From the NCBI RefSeq assembly GCF_000734895.2, contig NZ_CP011382.1:4752700-4816699 (forward strand): 64,000 nt of DNA, read 5' to 3'. The position numbers and the translations under genes were made by a program. Shown here in pieces: positions 8,995 to 18,531 of this stretch (the first letter of the stretch is position 1; every line of letters starts with the position of its first letter). The stretch is from Calothrix sp. 336/3 (GTDB lineage: Bacteria > Cyanobacteriota > Cyanobacteriia > Cyanobacteriales > Nostocaceae). The notes beneath the pieces were generated by a model. That model ran no database searches and was not told where the DNA came from. It saw only the letters and a program-made list of their open reading frames with translations.

Positions 8995-10425
8995 ATGTTT
9001 AACAATCAACCAGCAAAATCACCTGTTCTATGGCTTGAGCGTTTAATGGCAGTAATGACTATTGCCAATTTAGGTTTAGTCTTATTTGATTTAAGTTATC
9101 TTCCCTGGCGAGATTTTTACCTGCGAAAACTGCCCCAGGTGACTCAAATTTATGATCCCGTTAAAGGAATAGAACCCCATCGAGAGGTTACGAATTACCT
9201 ACAAACAGTCCAAGAATTAGAAAAGCAAGTTAATCAGACGGGATTACAGTCATCTCAGGTTGCAGAAAAATTAGGGCAATTACGCAACTTGAGTGATGAA
9301 CTTATTACCAATAACCCATTTGCGATCGCCAATAAGAGTGGCACCCTCGAAAAAATCAAGAATCGCATGCGTCTCCACATCGCCACAGAATCCCGCAGCC
9401 CAGAAAAATCTGCAAAAAAAGCCTTCAGCGTGTTTTGGAGTCAGGAACACCTCAAAAAACAGGGCTGGGAACCGCAAATAAACTTTTTTAACCGTGAAAT
9501 TCGCCCTCTCATGACTACTGCCTACTATCGACAAATCGGTGAAAACGGTGATTTTATAGATAAGTTTTGGCACATAGACCTAATTTTTACGATTATCTTT
9601 ACCTTCGAGTTAATCAGTCGCAGCTACCTGATTAAGAGTCGCCACCCAAATACCAGCTGGTTAAATGCTGTACTCTGGCGATGGTATGATTTATTCCTTT
9701 TAATTCCCTTTTGGCGCTGGTTGCGAGTCATTCCCGTAATTATTCGCCTTGATTCCGGCAAAATCGTGAATTTATACTCTATCCGCCAGCTAATTCACCA
9801 GGGTTTAGTTGCTAACTTTGCCGAAGAACTGACAGAAATAGTTGTGATTCGCGTGATTAATCAGGTTCAAGGTTCAATTAAGCGCGGTGAGTTAGTCGGT
9901 TGGTTGCTACAACAGGACAACCTCAAACCCTACGTAGATATTAATAATATTAATGAAATCGAAGCTTTAGGGGCGATCGCCATTCAAACCATTGTTTACC
10001 AAGTCATACCCCAAATTCAACCAGAAATAAACGCCATACTCCATCACAATATCAATACCGCCCTGGCTCAAACACCCATCTATCACAATCTGCAACTATT
10101 ACCGGGAGTCAGTCATCTACAGACTCAACTCACCGAACAACTCTCCAGTCAAATCACCAGCAATCTTTACAATGCCATAGTCAAAGCCGTAGAAGACCCC
10201 GTTGCCGGGAAATTATCTAGTCAACTAGCACAAAATTTTACCCAAGCACTCAGCAGCGCAATTCAGCAAAAACAAGTACTTACAGAAATTCAAAGCTTAC
10301 TCCACGATTTTCTCGAAGAAGTGAAAATTAACTATGTTCAACGCCTTTCCCAAGAGAATATTGAGCAAATATTGGAGCAAACTCGCCAAATCCGCCAGAC
10401 AGCTATCAAAGATGAAAATGGGTAA
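8995..10425 (+). CDS. cyanobacterial membrane protein of unknown function
   Basis: 476 residues. A hydrophobic helix near the N-terminus (about 14-34) is followed by a soluble segment with a coiled-coil-like stretch (LQTVQELEKQVNQT). A hydrophobic pair follows at about 190-210 and 225-250 (WHIDLIFTIIFTFELISRS, YDLFLLIPFWRWLRVIPV). The second half is mostly helical and rich in Gln/Asn/Leu. The middle region resembles the S1-S4-like part of voltage-gated ion channels (FELISRSYLIKSR), but no pore motif is present, so I do not call it a channel. It lies 195 bp upstream of rimP on the same strand and is probably a separate unit. Confidence 0.65.
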   Translation: MFNNQPAKSPVLWLERLMAVMTIANLGLVLFDLSYLPWRDFYLRKLPQVTQIYDPVKGIEPHREVTNYLQTVQELEKQVNQTGLQSSQVAEKLGQLRNLSDELITNNPFAIANKSGTLEKIKNRMRLHIATESRSPEKSAKKAFSVFWSQEHLKKQGWEPQINFFNREIRPLMTTAYYRQIGENGDFIDKFWHIDLIFTIIFTFELISRSYLIKSRHPNTSWLNAVLWRWYDLFLLIPFWRWLRVIPVIIRLDSGKIVNLYSIRQLIHQGLVANFAEELTEIVVIRVINQVQGSIKRGELVGWLLQQDNLKPYVDINNINEIEALGAIAIQTIVYQVIPQIQPEINAILHHNINTALAQTPIYHNLQLLPGVSHLQTQLTEQLSSQITSNLYNAIVKAVEDPVAGKLSSQLAQNFTQALSSAIQQKQVLTEIQSLLHDFLEEVKINYVQRLSQENIEQILEQTRQIRQTAIKDENG

Positions 10426-10581
10426 TGGGTAATAGAAAAAACACTCTTTCCCTTTTTCCCTCTTTTGCCTTGCTGAAAATAATTCTGACTTTTCGCTCCA
10501 GAAAAAATGCGCTAAACTCAATTTAGAGGCGAACTAACCAGTTCGTCACAAGACTTCTTGGAAGATATCCCTATCGCAGGA

Positions 10582-10605
10582 AGTGGGTAAGTGCCCACTT
10601 TTTTT
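10582..10605 (+). promoter_or_regulatory. terminator-like hairpin in the rimP leader (putative attenuator)
   Basis: A 6-bp perfect stem (AGTGGG with CCCACT, loop TAAGTG) is followed directly by seven T residues and ends 15 bases before the rimP ATG. A second small hairpin (CGAACT, AACC, AGTTCG) lies about 50 bases upstream. A G/C stem with a U-tract just before rimP is known from other bacteria as an attenuator of the rimP-nusA-infB operon, where NusA feeds back on its own synthesis. The hairpin is seen here; the regulatory role is inferred. Confidence 0.55.
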
Positions 10606-10620
10606 ATTTGGAATTATTGC

Positions 10621-11082
10621 ATGACTCATCCCTTAGTCCCACAAATCATTGAACTGGCGGCACCAGTGGCAGAGCAACTGGGATTGGAGGTCGTTAGTGT
10701 CGTTTTTCATACAAACCAAAGTCCCCCAGTATTGCGGATAGATATCCGTAATCTTCAACAAGACACAGGATTGGATGATTGCGAACGCATGAGTCGTGCT
10801 TTAGAAGTTTCCTTGGATACGGCAGAAATCATTCCTGATGCTTATGTATTAGAAATTTCCAGTCCAGGAATATCCCGTCAGTTAACAACAGATAGGGAGT
10901 TTATTTCCTTCAAGGGATTTCCCGTAATTGTTTCTACTTCACCACCCCAAGGCGGACAGCAAGATTGGGTAGGGCAGTTAATTCGCCGAGACGAAACAAA
11001 ACTTTACTTAAATCAAAAAGGTCGTGTAGTTGAAATCCCTCGCAACCTCATTACCAGAGTGCAACTGGATGAGCGTCATTAA
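10621..11082 (+). CDS. rimP: ribosome maturation factor RimP
   Basis: Starting at the ATG at 10621 gives 153 residues, the normal family length; a longer frame from the GTG at 10591 would overlap the leader hairpin and is rejected. The N-terminal domain (IIELAAPVAEQLGLEVVSVVF, LRIDIRN, DDCERMSRALEVSLD, YVLEISSPGISRQL) and the C-terminal SH3-like domain (VGQLIRRDETKLYLNQKGRVVEIP) are complete. RimP binds the 30S subunit and is needed for maturation of its head. It is the first gene of rimP-nusA-ylxR-infB. Confidence 0.95.
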   Translation: MTHPLVPQIIELAAPVAEQLGLEVVSVVFHTNQSPPVLRIDIRNLQQDTGLDDCERMSRALEVSLDTAEIIPDAYVLEISSPGISRQLTTDREFISFKGFPVIVSTSPPQGGQQDWVGQLIRRDETKLYLNQKGRVVEIPRNLITRVQLDERH

Positions 11083-11243
11083 GCCAAAATCTAGAGATTA
11101 GAGGCTAGGTATTCAGAATTTTCTTGGAGATCAAGGAATGGGAAGCAGTCACAAAATTTTCCCATATCCCTTCTCTGACTTGCTTTTCTAATCTTTATTC
11201 CCTAATTTCTAGCAGTTAATTTTTACAGGAGATATTTTTAGTT

Positions 11244-12563
11244 ATGTCAATGATTAGTTTACAGGGTTTAAAAGACCTCCTTGAAAGCATTAGTCGAGAA
11301 CGCAATTTACCTAAATCGGCAGTGCAGTCTGCGATTAGAGAAGCTTTACTCAAGGGTTATGAACGTTATCGCCGCGCTCAAAATCTAGAACGTCGTCAAT
11401 TTGATGATGAGTATTTTGATAATTTTGACGTACAACTTGATATTGAAGAAGAAGGCTTTCGCGTAGTAGCCACCAAAACCATTGTCGAAGAAGTAGCTAA
11501 CTCAGACCACGAAATCTCCCTTGAAGAAGTCAAACGTATGGGAGGAGAAGGTGCAGAGCTAGGACAAGAAGTAGTACTAGATGTTACCCCCGACAAAAAA
11601 GAAGAATTTGGTCGGATGGCAGCAATGCAAACCAAGCAAGTCTTGGCACAAAAACTACGGGATCAACAACGTCAATTAGTTCAAGAAGAATTCCAAGACC
11701 TAGAAGGAACCGTACTCCAAGCAAGGGTGCTACGGTTTGAGCGACAATCGGTAATTATGGCAGTCAGTAGTGGTTTTGGTCAGCCAGAAGTAGAAGCGGA
11801 ACTACCTAAGCGGGAGCAATTGCCCAACGATAACTACAGAGCCAACGCCACCTTTAAAGTGTATTTGAAAAAAGTATCCCAGGGGCAGCAACGGGGACCA
11901 CAACTATTAGTTTCCAGAGCAGATGCGGGATTAGTCGTGTATCTCTTCGCCAACGAAGTCCCAGAAATTGAAGATGAAGTGGTCAGAATTGTTGCCGTTG
12001 CCAGAGAAGCAAATCCTCCTTCCCGTCATGTCGGACCTCGAACAAAAATTGCTGTAGATACCTTAGATAGGGATGTTGACCCCGTTGGTGCTTGTATTGG
12101 GGCACGGGGATCGCGAATTCAAGTAGTAGTTAATGAGTTGCGAGGGGAGAAAATAGATGTGATTCGTTGGTCTCCTGATCCCGCAACCTACATTGCTAAT
12201 GGTTTAAGTCCTGCACGGGTTGATGAAGTCAGATTAATGGATCCAGAAAGTAGACAAACCCATGTGTTGGTAGCAGAAGATCAACTCAGCCTAGCAATTG
12301 GCAAAGAAGGACAAAATGTTAGGCTAGCAGCACGTTTAACTGGTTGGAAAATCGACATTAAGGATAAAGCAAAATACGATCAAGCCGCCGAAGATGCTAA
12401 ATTTGCTGAGGTGCGGGCACGTTATGAGCAAGAAGAAGATTTAGAAGATTTTGATGAAGAAGAGGAACTGAGTGAAGATTTGGATAATTTTGACCCAGAA
12501 GAGCCAGAATCAGAATTAGATGATTACCAAGACAAGAATCTCAGCACTCAAGACGAAGAGTGA
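11244..12563 (+). CDS. nusA: transcription termination/antitermination factor NusA
   Basis: 439 residues, with AGGAG 11 bases before the ATG. Order of parts: NusA N-terminal RNA polymerase-binding domain (1-120), S1 domain (about 135-205, EGTVLQARVLRFE), then two KH domains (VGACIGARGSRIQVVVNEL and LAIGKEGQNVRLAARLTGWK). It ends with an acidic tail (EEDLEDFDEEEELSED) in place of the two AR repeats of E. coli NusA, as usual in cyanobacteria. It acts with RNA polymerase in pausing, termination and antitermination. It is 161 bp downstream of rimP and probably in one operon with it. Confidence 0.96.
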   Translation: MSMISLQGLKDLLESISRERNLPKSAVQSAIREALLKGYERYRRAQNLERRQFDDEYFDNFDVQLDIEEEGFRVVATKTIVEEVANSDHEISLEEVKRMGGEGAELGQEVVLDVTPDKKEEFGRMAAMQTKQVLAQKLRDQQRQLVQEEFQDLEGTVLQARVLRFERQSVIMAVSSGFGQPEVEAELPKREQLPNDNYRANATFKVYLKKVSQGQQRGPQLLVSRADAGLVVYLFANEVPEIEDEVVRIVAVAREANPPSRHVGPRTKIAVDTLDRDVDPVGACIGARGSRIQVVVNELRGEKIDVIRWSPDPATYIANGLSPARVDEVRLMDPESRQTHVLVAEDQLSLAIGKEGQNVRLAARLTGWKIDIKDKAKYDQAAEDAKFAEVRARYEQEEDLEDFDEEEELSEDLDNFDPEEPESELDDYQDKNLSTQDEE

Positions 12564-12981
12564 AGATGAAGATTAAGCTCCAAGGATTTTCCGATACATC
12601 TGGGGGAGAAAAATACTAGATATTCAGTCACTATTTCTCCAGCAGGTTTCCATGGGAGCTATCGTAATATAGAGTTAGAGAATTGAGAACAAAATTATAA
12701 TTTTGAGTAGCATTCATCAGATGTTGATATCGATGACATAGAGAAATGAGGTATTTGTGATTAGGGGTTGAGTGATAGTTGATGGCTCTATCCCTGATCA
12801 CCAGTACTTTGACACCTCTTTGTCCAAAACTTATCTGGAATGCATCCCCAGAAGAGTTATAAAATTAAGGAGAAAATCAAAAAAAGAAACAAACCATCAA
12901 GAAACGGTAATAAAATAAAGTGTCTTTCCTGCCACCCACTGGTAGGTTGTACAAAAACTTATTCATTCAAATATAGGAGTA
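12564..12981 (+). other. 418-bp nusA-ylxR spacer without recognised gene
   Basis: No convincing frame on either strand. It is unusually long for a spacer inside this operon. A clear AGGAG lies 5-9 bases before the ylxR start at 12982. The stretch could hold an internal promoter, but I see no strong consensus. Confidence 0.5.
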
Positions 12982-13254
12982 ATGGAACCAAATTATAGAC
13001 GTTGTATAAGCTGTCGAAAAATAGGGTTAAAGCATGAGTTTTGGCGGGTTGTCCGCGTCTTCCCTTCCATGCAGGTACAATTAGATGAGGGCATGGGGCG
13101 TTCTGCCTACATTTGTCCCCAAGCTAGTTGCCTGACAATGGCTCAGAAAAAAAATCGATTAGGGCGATCGCTCCGGACAGCAGTGCCAGAAACACTGTAT
13201 CAGTCATTATGGCAGCGTTTAACCCATAGTTCATTGAATGAGTCGGTAAGTTAG
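12982..13254 (+). CDS. ylxR: YlxR family (DUF448) RNA-binding protein
   Basis: 90 residues with the family hallmark NYRRCISCRK at the N-terminus, followed by ELWRV-like VVRVFP, the GRSAYICP motif and C-terminal RLGRSLRTAVPETLYQ. The small basic protein is encoded between nusA and infB in very many bacteria and binds RNA; it has been linked to RNase P in some species. Position and sequence agree here. Confidence 0.92.
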   Translation: MEPNYRRCISCRKIGLKHEFWRVVRVFPSMQVQLDEGMGRSAYICPQASCLTMAQKKNRLGRSLRTAVPETLYQSLWQRLTHSSLNESVS

Positions 13255-13907
13255 CTGATAATTCTGTTATCCCCCAATCATCCCTCAAATGCTTGTCTGG
13301 AAAATTACACCTTCAGCATAGGAGTTGGGAAATTTTCAGACATAAGCACTGAGTCCCAATTCTCAATCCCTGGTCAAATTCTTCCACCCTCTGCGTAGGC
13401 GTTTACAGCGTCACAAAACCCATAGCAAAAAGTACTTTTTGTAATCCCAAGGTTTAGCCTCTTTTGCGGATTTATCGGCAAAAGTGGTAATTTGTGGCAT
13501 CAGCATCGCGCTTGTAATGCCAAAATAGTAAATAGGTGTTGTTGGTACTGTCTCGACCAAAGTTGTTCGGGGCGAAGCAACAATTCCCAGAATATATAAG
13601 TTTATTGTGTTGTGGAAGACTCAGAATCAGCAAAAAAAGAAAGTACAGAATGGCAAACTGGTAGCGCCCACGCGCAGTTCGGCGTCAAGGGAAAAGATAA
13701 AGATTTTTTACAGCCGAAATTTTTATCCTTACCCATTAACCATCAAAATCGGTGGAGATGCCAGTATTAAACCGAAACATCTCTCTTTCCTGATTGGAGG
13801 CACCTGCAAACTCACTAAGGGCAACCTAACACAGTAATCAAAGGGTGGAGATGTCGCTTTTATCTGGCAACCATCCGCTAAAACTGTAAATTATAGGGGA
13901 AGAGTGG
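13255..13907. other. 653-bp ylxR-infB spacer; possible 31-residue minus-strand ORF
   Basis: No well-supported gene. On the minus strand, 13506 to 13411 is open and reads MLMPQITTFADKSAKEAK then PWDYKKYFLLWVL, a protein-like sequence with a hydrophobic end that may be a small protein or a remnant. A plus-strand frame at 13607-13837 has unlikely composition and no ribosome site. The last 120 bases contain repeated GGTGGAGATG boxes that could form an infB leader hairpin (GGTGGAGATG, then CATCTCTC at 13777). Confidence 0.35.
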
Positions 13908-16900
13908 ATGAACAACGCCAAAGTAAGAATCTACGAATTATCAAAGGAATTGAATTTGGATAACAAAGAGCTATTAGCAATTTGCGACCAGCTCAACATC
14001 GCGGTCAAAAGTCATAGCAGCACGATTACAGAATCCGAAGCGGAACTGATTCGTGCCGAAGCCGAAAAACTCGGAACCATGAATCGACCCAGAAAGGATC
14101 ATACTGCCAACAGTCATAAACCAAATTCATCTCAACCTGGCGGACGCAATCGACCTGCTGCACCTAACAAACAACAAATTTTGGAAATACGTAAACCTAC
14201 AGTATTGAAAAGTCCTAATTCGAGCGCCCCAGAGGCGTCATCTGTTACTAATAACCCACTTGCTTCTTCTGAGGCTTCCCTTTCTTCTCCACCTCGCCCC
14301 CTCGCAACTCCTGTCTCACCCATGAAGCCCACGGCTCCTACTCGACCTGTTCCCCGGAATTTGTCTGAGACCCCGGAAAAACCTCCCGTAACAGACGCAG
14401 ACCAGACAGCCACAGCTAACAACAACCCACCTGTGGCAAAAACACCCAAGCCTGAAGTGACTGCATCCGGAAAACCTAATCGCTCAGAAAAGCCACAGAA
14501 GCCCCAACTGTCGGCTCCACCAGCGCGTCCTCTGACAGAAACAGAGCAAGAACAAGAGCAACCACAACAACCTCTTGCCTCTGCGACCTTGAGTGTGTCC
14601 GAAAAACCGATTCTCAAGCGCGATCGCGACCAACGAGAGCAACCCAAAGGTAAAGGAAATAAACCAAATCCCGGAGAACTCCCATCAGGTGCACCGCCAC
14701 AAAAACCTGTACGTTCCTCCGCAGGGGCGCCCACAAAATCAGAAGGCAGAGTCAGTAGACCTGCACCAGTGGGCGGTGGTGATGTCCAACGTCCTTCTCG
14801 ACCAGGGCGACCCCAGCCGGCATCAGCCTCTGCGCCCATCGCCATGTCACCCAGACCTGTTCTGGTTGCACCAGTGCGACCCGAAGCCACCACTTCTGTG
14901 CCTGATGATGATGACACTCCAGATACGGAAGTCATTGAACTTAAACGTCCAACTCCACCCCGTCTGGCAAAAGGTGGTAAAAAGTGGCAAGAGGAAGAAA
15001 TTGACGAACTCAAAGATAAGGCTGCGAAGGCTGCACCTAAAGGTAAGCGACTCAAGCCCATCGTCGATGACTTTGAAGATGAAGATTTCCTTGATGATGA
15101 GGACGATGATGCGCCCAGTATCACCCAGGTCAGTAACGCGATCGTCAGACCACCTAAACCCAAGGCAGCTAAACCTAGTCAGCCAATAATGGCATCAGCC
15201 CCCACGACTAGGAAAAAGCCCAGTGCTCCCCGTGACAAAAATAATCGGCATAACAACAATAATCGAGAAAGCACGGAACAAAAACGGGAGCGTCCAGAAG
15301 TTCTCATGGTTACAGGTCCGATGACCGTACAAGAACTAGCTGATGGTCTAGTAATCGCTGATACGGAAATTGTCAAAATCCTCTTCATCAAGGGTTTAGC
15401 GGTAAGTATTACCCACAATTTAGATATTCCCACCATTACAATGGTGGCAAAAGAGCTAGAGGTGGAAGTCGAGACCCAAGAGCCAGAAGCTGAAGCTCGT
15501 AAAGTCACGGAAATGATTGACGTTGCTGACCTAGAATATCTGCATCGTCGTCCCCCAGTAGTGACAATCATGGGTCACGTAGACCACGGGAAAACTACCC
15601 TTCTCGACTCCATCCGCAAAACTAAAGTCGCAGCCGGGGAAGCAGGTGGTATTACCCAACACATTGGTGCTTACCACGTAGATATCGAGCATGGTGGCAA
15701 GGAACAGCAGATTGTCTTCCTCGATACTCCCGGTCACGAAGCTTTCACCGCTATGCGGGCACGAGGCGCGCGGGTGACAGACATTGCCATTCTTGTAGTT
15801 GCGGCTGATGACGGTGTGCGTCCTCAAACCGTCGAAGCAATCAGCCACGCCCAAGCCGCAGGAGTGCCGATTGTTGTGGCTATCAACAAAATTGATAAGG
15901 AATCAGCCCAACCAGATCGAGTCAAACAGGAATTAACTCAATACGGCTTAACCCCAGAGGAATGGGGTGGCGATACCATCATGGTTCCAGTCAGTGCTAT
16001 TCGGGGTGAAAACCTTGATACCTTGCTGGAAATGATTCTCTTAGTGGCAGAAGTTGCTGAACTCTCAGCGAACCCAGACCGTTTAGCCAGAGGTACAGTC
16101 ATTGAAGCTCACCTTGACAAGGCTAAAGGTGCTGTGGCAACCCTGTTAATTCAGAATGGGACACTGCACGTTGGCGATTTGTTAGTGGCAGGACCAGTTT
16201 TTGGTAAGGTTCGTGCCATGGTTGACGATCGCGGTAAACGAGTTGATGTTGCCTCCCCATCCTTTGCCGTGGAAGTCCTTGGTTTAAGTGATGTCCCAGC
16301 AGCCGGAGATGAATTTGAGGTGTTTGCTGTCGAGAAAGAAGCCAGAAACTTGGCAGCCAAACGTGCTGAGAAGCAACGCCAATCTCGCTTGATGCAAGGA
16401 CGTGTCACCCTCACAAGTATTTCTGCTCAAGCTCAGGAAGGCGAGTTGAAAGAACTCAACTTAATCCTCAAGTCAGACGTACAAGGTTCCCTAGAAGCAA
16501 TCGTGGGTGCATTGAGGCAAATTCCCCAAAACGAAGTACAAATTCGTATGCTGCTCTCTGCTGCTGGTGAAATTACTCAAACTGACATTGACTTAGCTGC
16601 GGCAAGTGGTGCGGTAATTATCGGTTTCAATACCACCTACGCCAGTGGAGCCAGATCTGCCGCCGACGAGGCAGGGGTAGATGTTCGAGAGTACGATATC
16701 ATCTACAAACTCTTAGAAGATATTCAAGGTGCTTTAGAAGGTCTCTTAGAGCCAGAATTGGTGGAAGAACCCCTGGGACAAGCCGAAGTTCGTGCTGTCT
16801 TCCCTGTCGGACGCGGAGCAGTGGCTGGTTGCTATGTCCAAAATGGCAAACTGCTGCGTAACTGTCGGATTCGAGTTCGCCGTGGTGGTAAAGTCCTCTA

Positions 16901-17069
16901 CGAAGGTGGACTAGATTCCCTGAAACGGATGAAGGAAGATTCCAAGGAAGTCAACACTGGCTTTGAGTGCGGTGTTGGTGTCGATAGGTTCAATGATTGG
17001 GTAGAAGGCGATATTATTGAAGCCTTCCAAATGGTGACAAAACGCCGGAGCCTGACTTTGACAAGGTAA
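13908..17069 (+). CDS. infB: translation initiation factor IF-2
   Basis: 1053 residues, with a GGGGAAGAG ribosome site just upstream. The N-terminus has an IF2_N fold (VRIYELSKELNLDNKELLAICDQLNI), then about 400 residues of Pro/Ala/Lys/Asp-rich linker typical of cyanobacterial IF-2, and a second IF2_N at about 465-520. The GTPase domain carries VTIMGHVDHGKTTLLD, DTPGHEAF and NKIDK, and domains II, III and IV reach the C-terminus. It delivers initiator tRNA to the 30S subunit and promotes subunit joining. It closes the rimP-nusA-ylxR-infB cluster and is followed by a hairpin. Confidence 0.97.
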   Translation: MNNAKVRIYELSKELNLDNKELLAICDQLNIAVKSHSSTITESEAELIRAEAEKLGTMNRPRKDHTANSHKPNSSQPGGRNRPAAPNKQQILEIRKPTVLKSPNSSAPEASSVTNNPLASSEASLSSPPRPLATPVSPMKPTAPTRPVPRNLSETPEKPPVTDADQTATANNNPPVAKTPKPEVTASGKPNRSEKPQKPQLSAPPARPLTETEQEQEQPQQPLASATLSVSEKPILKRDRDQREQPKGKGNKPNPGELPSGAPPQKPVRSSAGAPTKSEGRVSRPAPVGGGDVQRPSRPGRPQPASASAPIAMSPRPVLVAPVRPEATTSVPDDDDTPDTEVIELKRPTPPRLAKGGKKWQEEEIDELKDKAAKAAPKGKRLKPIVDDFEDEDFLDDEDDDAPSITQVSNAIVRPPKPKAAKPSQPIMASAPTTRKKPSAPRDKNNRHNNNNRESTEQKRERPEVLMVTGPMTVQELADGLVIADTEIVKILFIKGLAVSITHNLDIPTITMVAKELEVEVETQEPEAEARKVTEMIDVADLEYLHRRPPVVTIMGHVDHGKTTLLDSIRKTKVAAGEAGGITQHIGAYHVDIEHGGKEQQIVFLDTPGHEAFTAMRARGARVTDIAILVVAADDGVRPQTVEAISHAQAAGVPIVVAINKIDKESAQPDRVKQELTQYGLTPEEWGGDTIMVPVSAIRGENLDTLLEMILLVAEVAELSANPDRLARGTVIEAHLDKAKGAVATLLIQNGTLHVGDLLVAGPVFGKVRAMVDDRGKRVDVASPSFAVEVLGLSDVPAAGDEFEVFAVEKEARNLAAKRAEKQRQSRLMQGRVTLTSISAQAQEGELKELNLILKSDVQGSLEAIVGALRQIPQNEVQIRMLLSAAGEITQTDIDLAAASGAVIIGFNTTYASGARSAADEAGVDVREYDIIYKLLEDIQGALEGLLEPELVEEPLGQAEVRAVFPVGRGAVAGCYVQNGKLLRNCRIRVRRGGKVLYEGGLDSLKRMKEDSKEVNTGFECGVGVDRFNDWVEGDIIEAFQMVTKRRSLTLTR

Positions 17070-17074
17070 AACTC

Positions 17075-17104
17075 CTGAGGAAGAGAGTTACTTCTCTTCC
17101 TTAG
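17075..17104 (+). terminator. hairpin terminating the infB operon
   Basis: A 12-bp stem with one G-U pair (CTGAGGAAGAGA with TCTCTTCCTTAG, loop of 6) begins 6 bases after the infB stop. No U-tract follows, so it may stop transcription weakly or protect the mRNA 3' end. Confidence 0.55.
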
Positions 17105-17438
17105 AGTCCTTGATAAGTATTACAATTGATAATGTCAAGAATAACAATTAATTATTTTTTGATTGGGGACTGGCGATAGAGCTAAGCTCTACCGAAGCGG
17201 TGAACGCTGTCCTATGTATTTAATGTCATTGGGTAAAGACTTCCCAGTCAAAGAAAATTTCCCGCAGTATGACAGGTTTAAAGTCAAATATTTATTTCCA
17301 ATCAAGACTATTCTCAAATACAGTCTAGAAACCAGTTTAAAAGCAGCAAATTATACATTATCTTCTACAGGCTGAGTGTATTCTATACACATGAGAATTG
17401 GAATTGGTATAGGAAATCAGAACAATTGTGGAGAAACC

Positions 17439-17663
17439 ATGGCTCAAACTTCCCTCAATTCAACTCCCCAAAACCCACTGATAAATGGAGAGCATCAGTC
17501 ACCCTACGATACAGAGATTTGGTACAGTCTCAAATGCGCGATCGCTGCTAGTTCAGGTTTTCAAGGTTGGCAACTTGAACGAGAAACACAACTGCAAAGC
17601 TTAAATCTAGAACAGCAAGTCCAAAAATATTTACGGGAAACCTTAGAAAATCTCGCTTACTAA
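17439..17663 (+). CDS. 74-residue protein of unknown function
   Basis: Start chosen at the ATG at 17439 because GGAG lies about 7 bases upstream. The protein has a polar N-terminal third (NSTPQNPLINGEHQS), then YDTEIWYSLKCAIAASSGFQGW and a helical C-terminal part ending LRETLENLAY. There is no signal peptide or membrane segment. I do not recognise a named family. It precedes a parvulin gene by 148 bp on the same strand, so the two may be cotranscribed and the small protein could be a substrate or exported peptide (speculative). Confidence 0.6.
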   Translation: MAQTSLNSTPQNPLINGEHQSPYDTEIWYSLKCAIAASSGFQGWQLERETQLQSLNLEQQVQKYLRETLENLAY

Positions 17664-17811
17664 AAAAGTAGTACAATGCAACAATATCAGTAGCAGCAGA
17701 GTTGACGGTATGATAAGACTGTAGCTTGTCAGTTCAACTATTGCTGCTTATTTGCATTTTTACCAATAATTACAATCTTAATCAACACAGACTGTTTTTC
17801 GACTTGATATC

Positions 17812-18531
17812 ATGACGGATGGTGCGGGAATCTTAATTGAACCAGAGGAAATTATTAACTTTCTCAAAAGTAAATTTTATTTTCGAGGAATACATCAAGA
17901 GATTATTATTCAAAAGTTAATTCAGCAAACAGCTCAAGCAGAAAAAATCATCGTTACTACAGAAGAAATAGAACTAGAAGCAGAAAAGCAACGACGGGAA
18001 AAAGGTTTAGAAAAAGTCCAAGACACCTTAGATTGGTTAGATAGGGAATTAATTCACCCCAGTGATTGGGAAAATAGCATTTATCATCAGATTTTGGCTG
18101 AGAAATTAGCACATATCCTATTTGCTTCAGAGGTTGAAAAGTTTTTTGTCCAAAATCGGCAGGATTTTGAGCAAGTAAGGCTTTACGAAATACTGCTTCA
18201 AGATGCCAAGCTAGCACAAGAACTTTACTATCAATTAGTCGAAAAAGAAATTAGTTTCTATGAAGCTGCCCATATTTATGAAATCGATGAGTTGAGAAAG
18301 TATCAATGTGGATATGTGGGTAAAGTATATCGATGGCAACTTGCTCCAGAGCTAGCAACAGTTGTATTTAATGCACTACCCACACATATTATTGAACCAA
18401 TCAAAACAACAGCAGGTTATCATTTATTGATGGTGGAAGAATTCTTAAATGCAGAATTAACACCTCAACGATACCAAGAAATTCTCAATCACTTATTTCA
18501 GCAATGGTTAAAACAGGAACTTGGGAATTAG
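17812..18531 (+). CDS. parvulin-type peptidyl-prolyl isomerase (SurA/PrsA-like)
   Basis: 239 residues. The N-terminal 120 are helical and resemble the SurA N-domain. The C-terminal half matches the parvulin rotamase pattern: EILLQDAKLAQELYYQL, FYEAAHIYEIDE, CGYVGKVYRWQLAPELATVVFNAL, and IIEPIKTTAGYHLLMVEE. There is no signal peptide, so it works in the cytoplasm unless exported by another route. Genes of this type in cyanobacteria often accompany peptide-secretion ABC transporters, but none is next to this one; its visible neighbour is the 74-residue protein upstream. Confidence 0.78.
   Translation: MTDGAGILIEPEEIINFLKSKFYFRGIHQEIIIQKLIQQTAQAEKIIVTTEEIELEAEKQRREKGLEKVQDTLDWLDRELIHPSDWENSIYHQILAEKLAHILFASEVEKFFVQNRQDFEQVRLYEILLQDAKLAQELYYQLVEKEISFYEAAHIYEIDELRKYQCGYVGKVYRWQLAPELATVVFNALPTHIIEPIKTTAGYHLLMVEEFLNAELTPQRYQEILNHLFQQWLKQELGN

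Noticed and set aside
8995..10425. Voltage-gated ion channel
   Set aside because: One segment (FELISRSYLIKSR) looks like part of a voltage-sensor fold, but no pore loop or S4 arginine ladder is present.
13607..13837. 76-codon open frame upstream of infB
   Set aside because: No ribosome site, unlikely composition (KKKVQNGK, SSASREK) and it crosses the probable infB leader.
14132..15163. 343-codon open frame antisense to infB
   Set aside because: It lies opposite the low-complexity linker of IF-2; its Ser/Gly/Arg-rich translation is a shadow of the biased codons on the coding strand.
17163..17375. 70-codon frame after infB
   Set aside because: It begins in a dispersed repeat (GCGATAGAGCTAAGCTC) and has no ribosome site or recognisable pattern.
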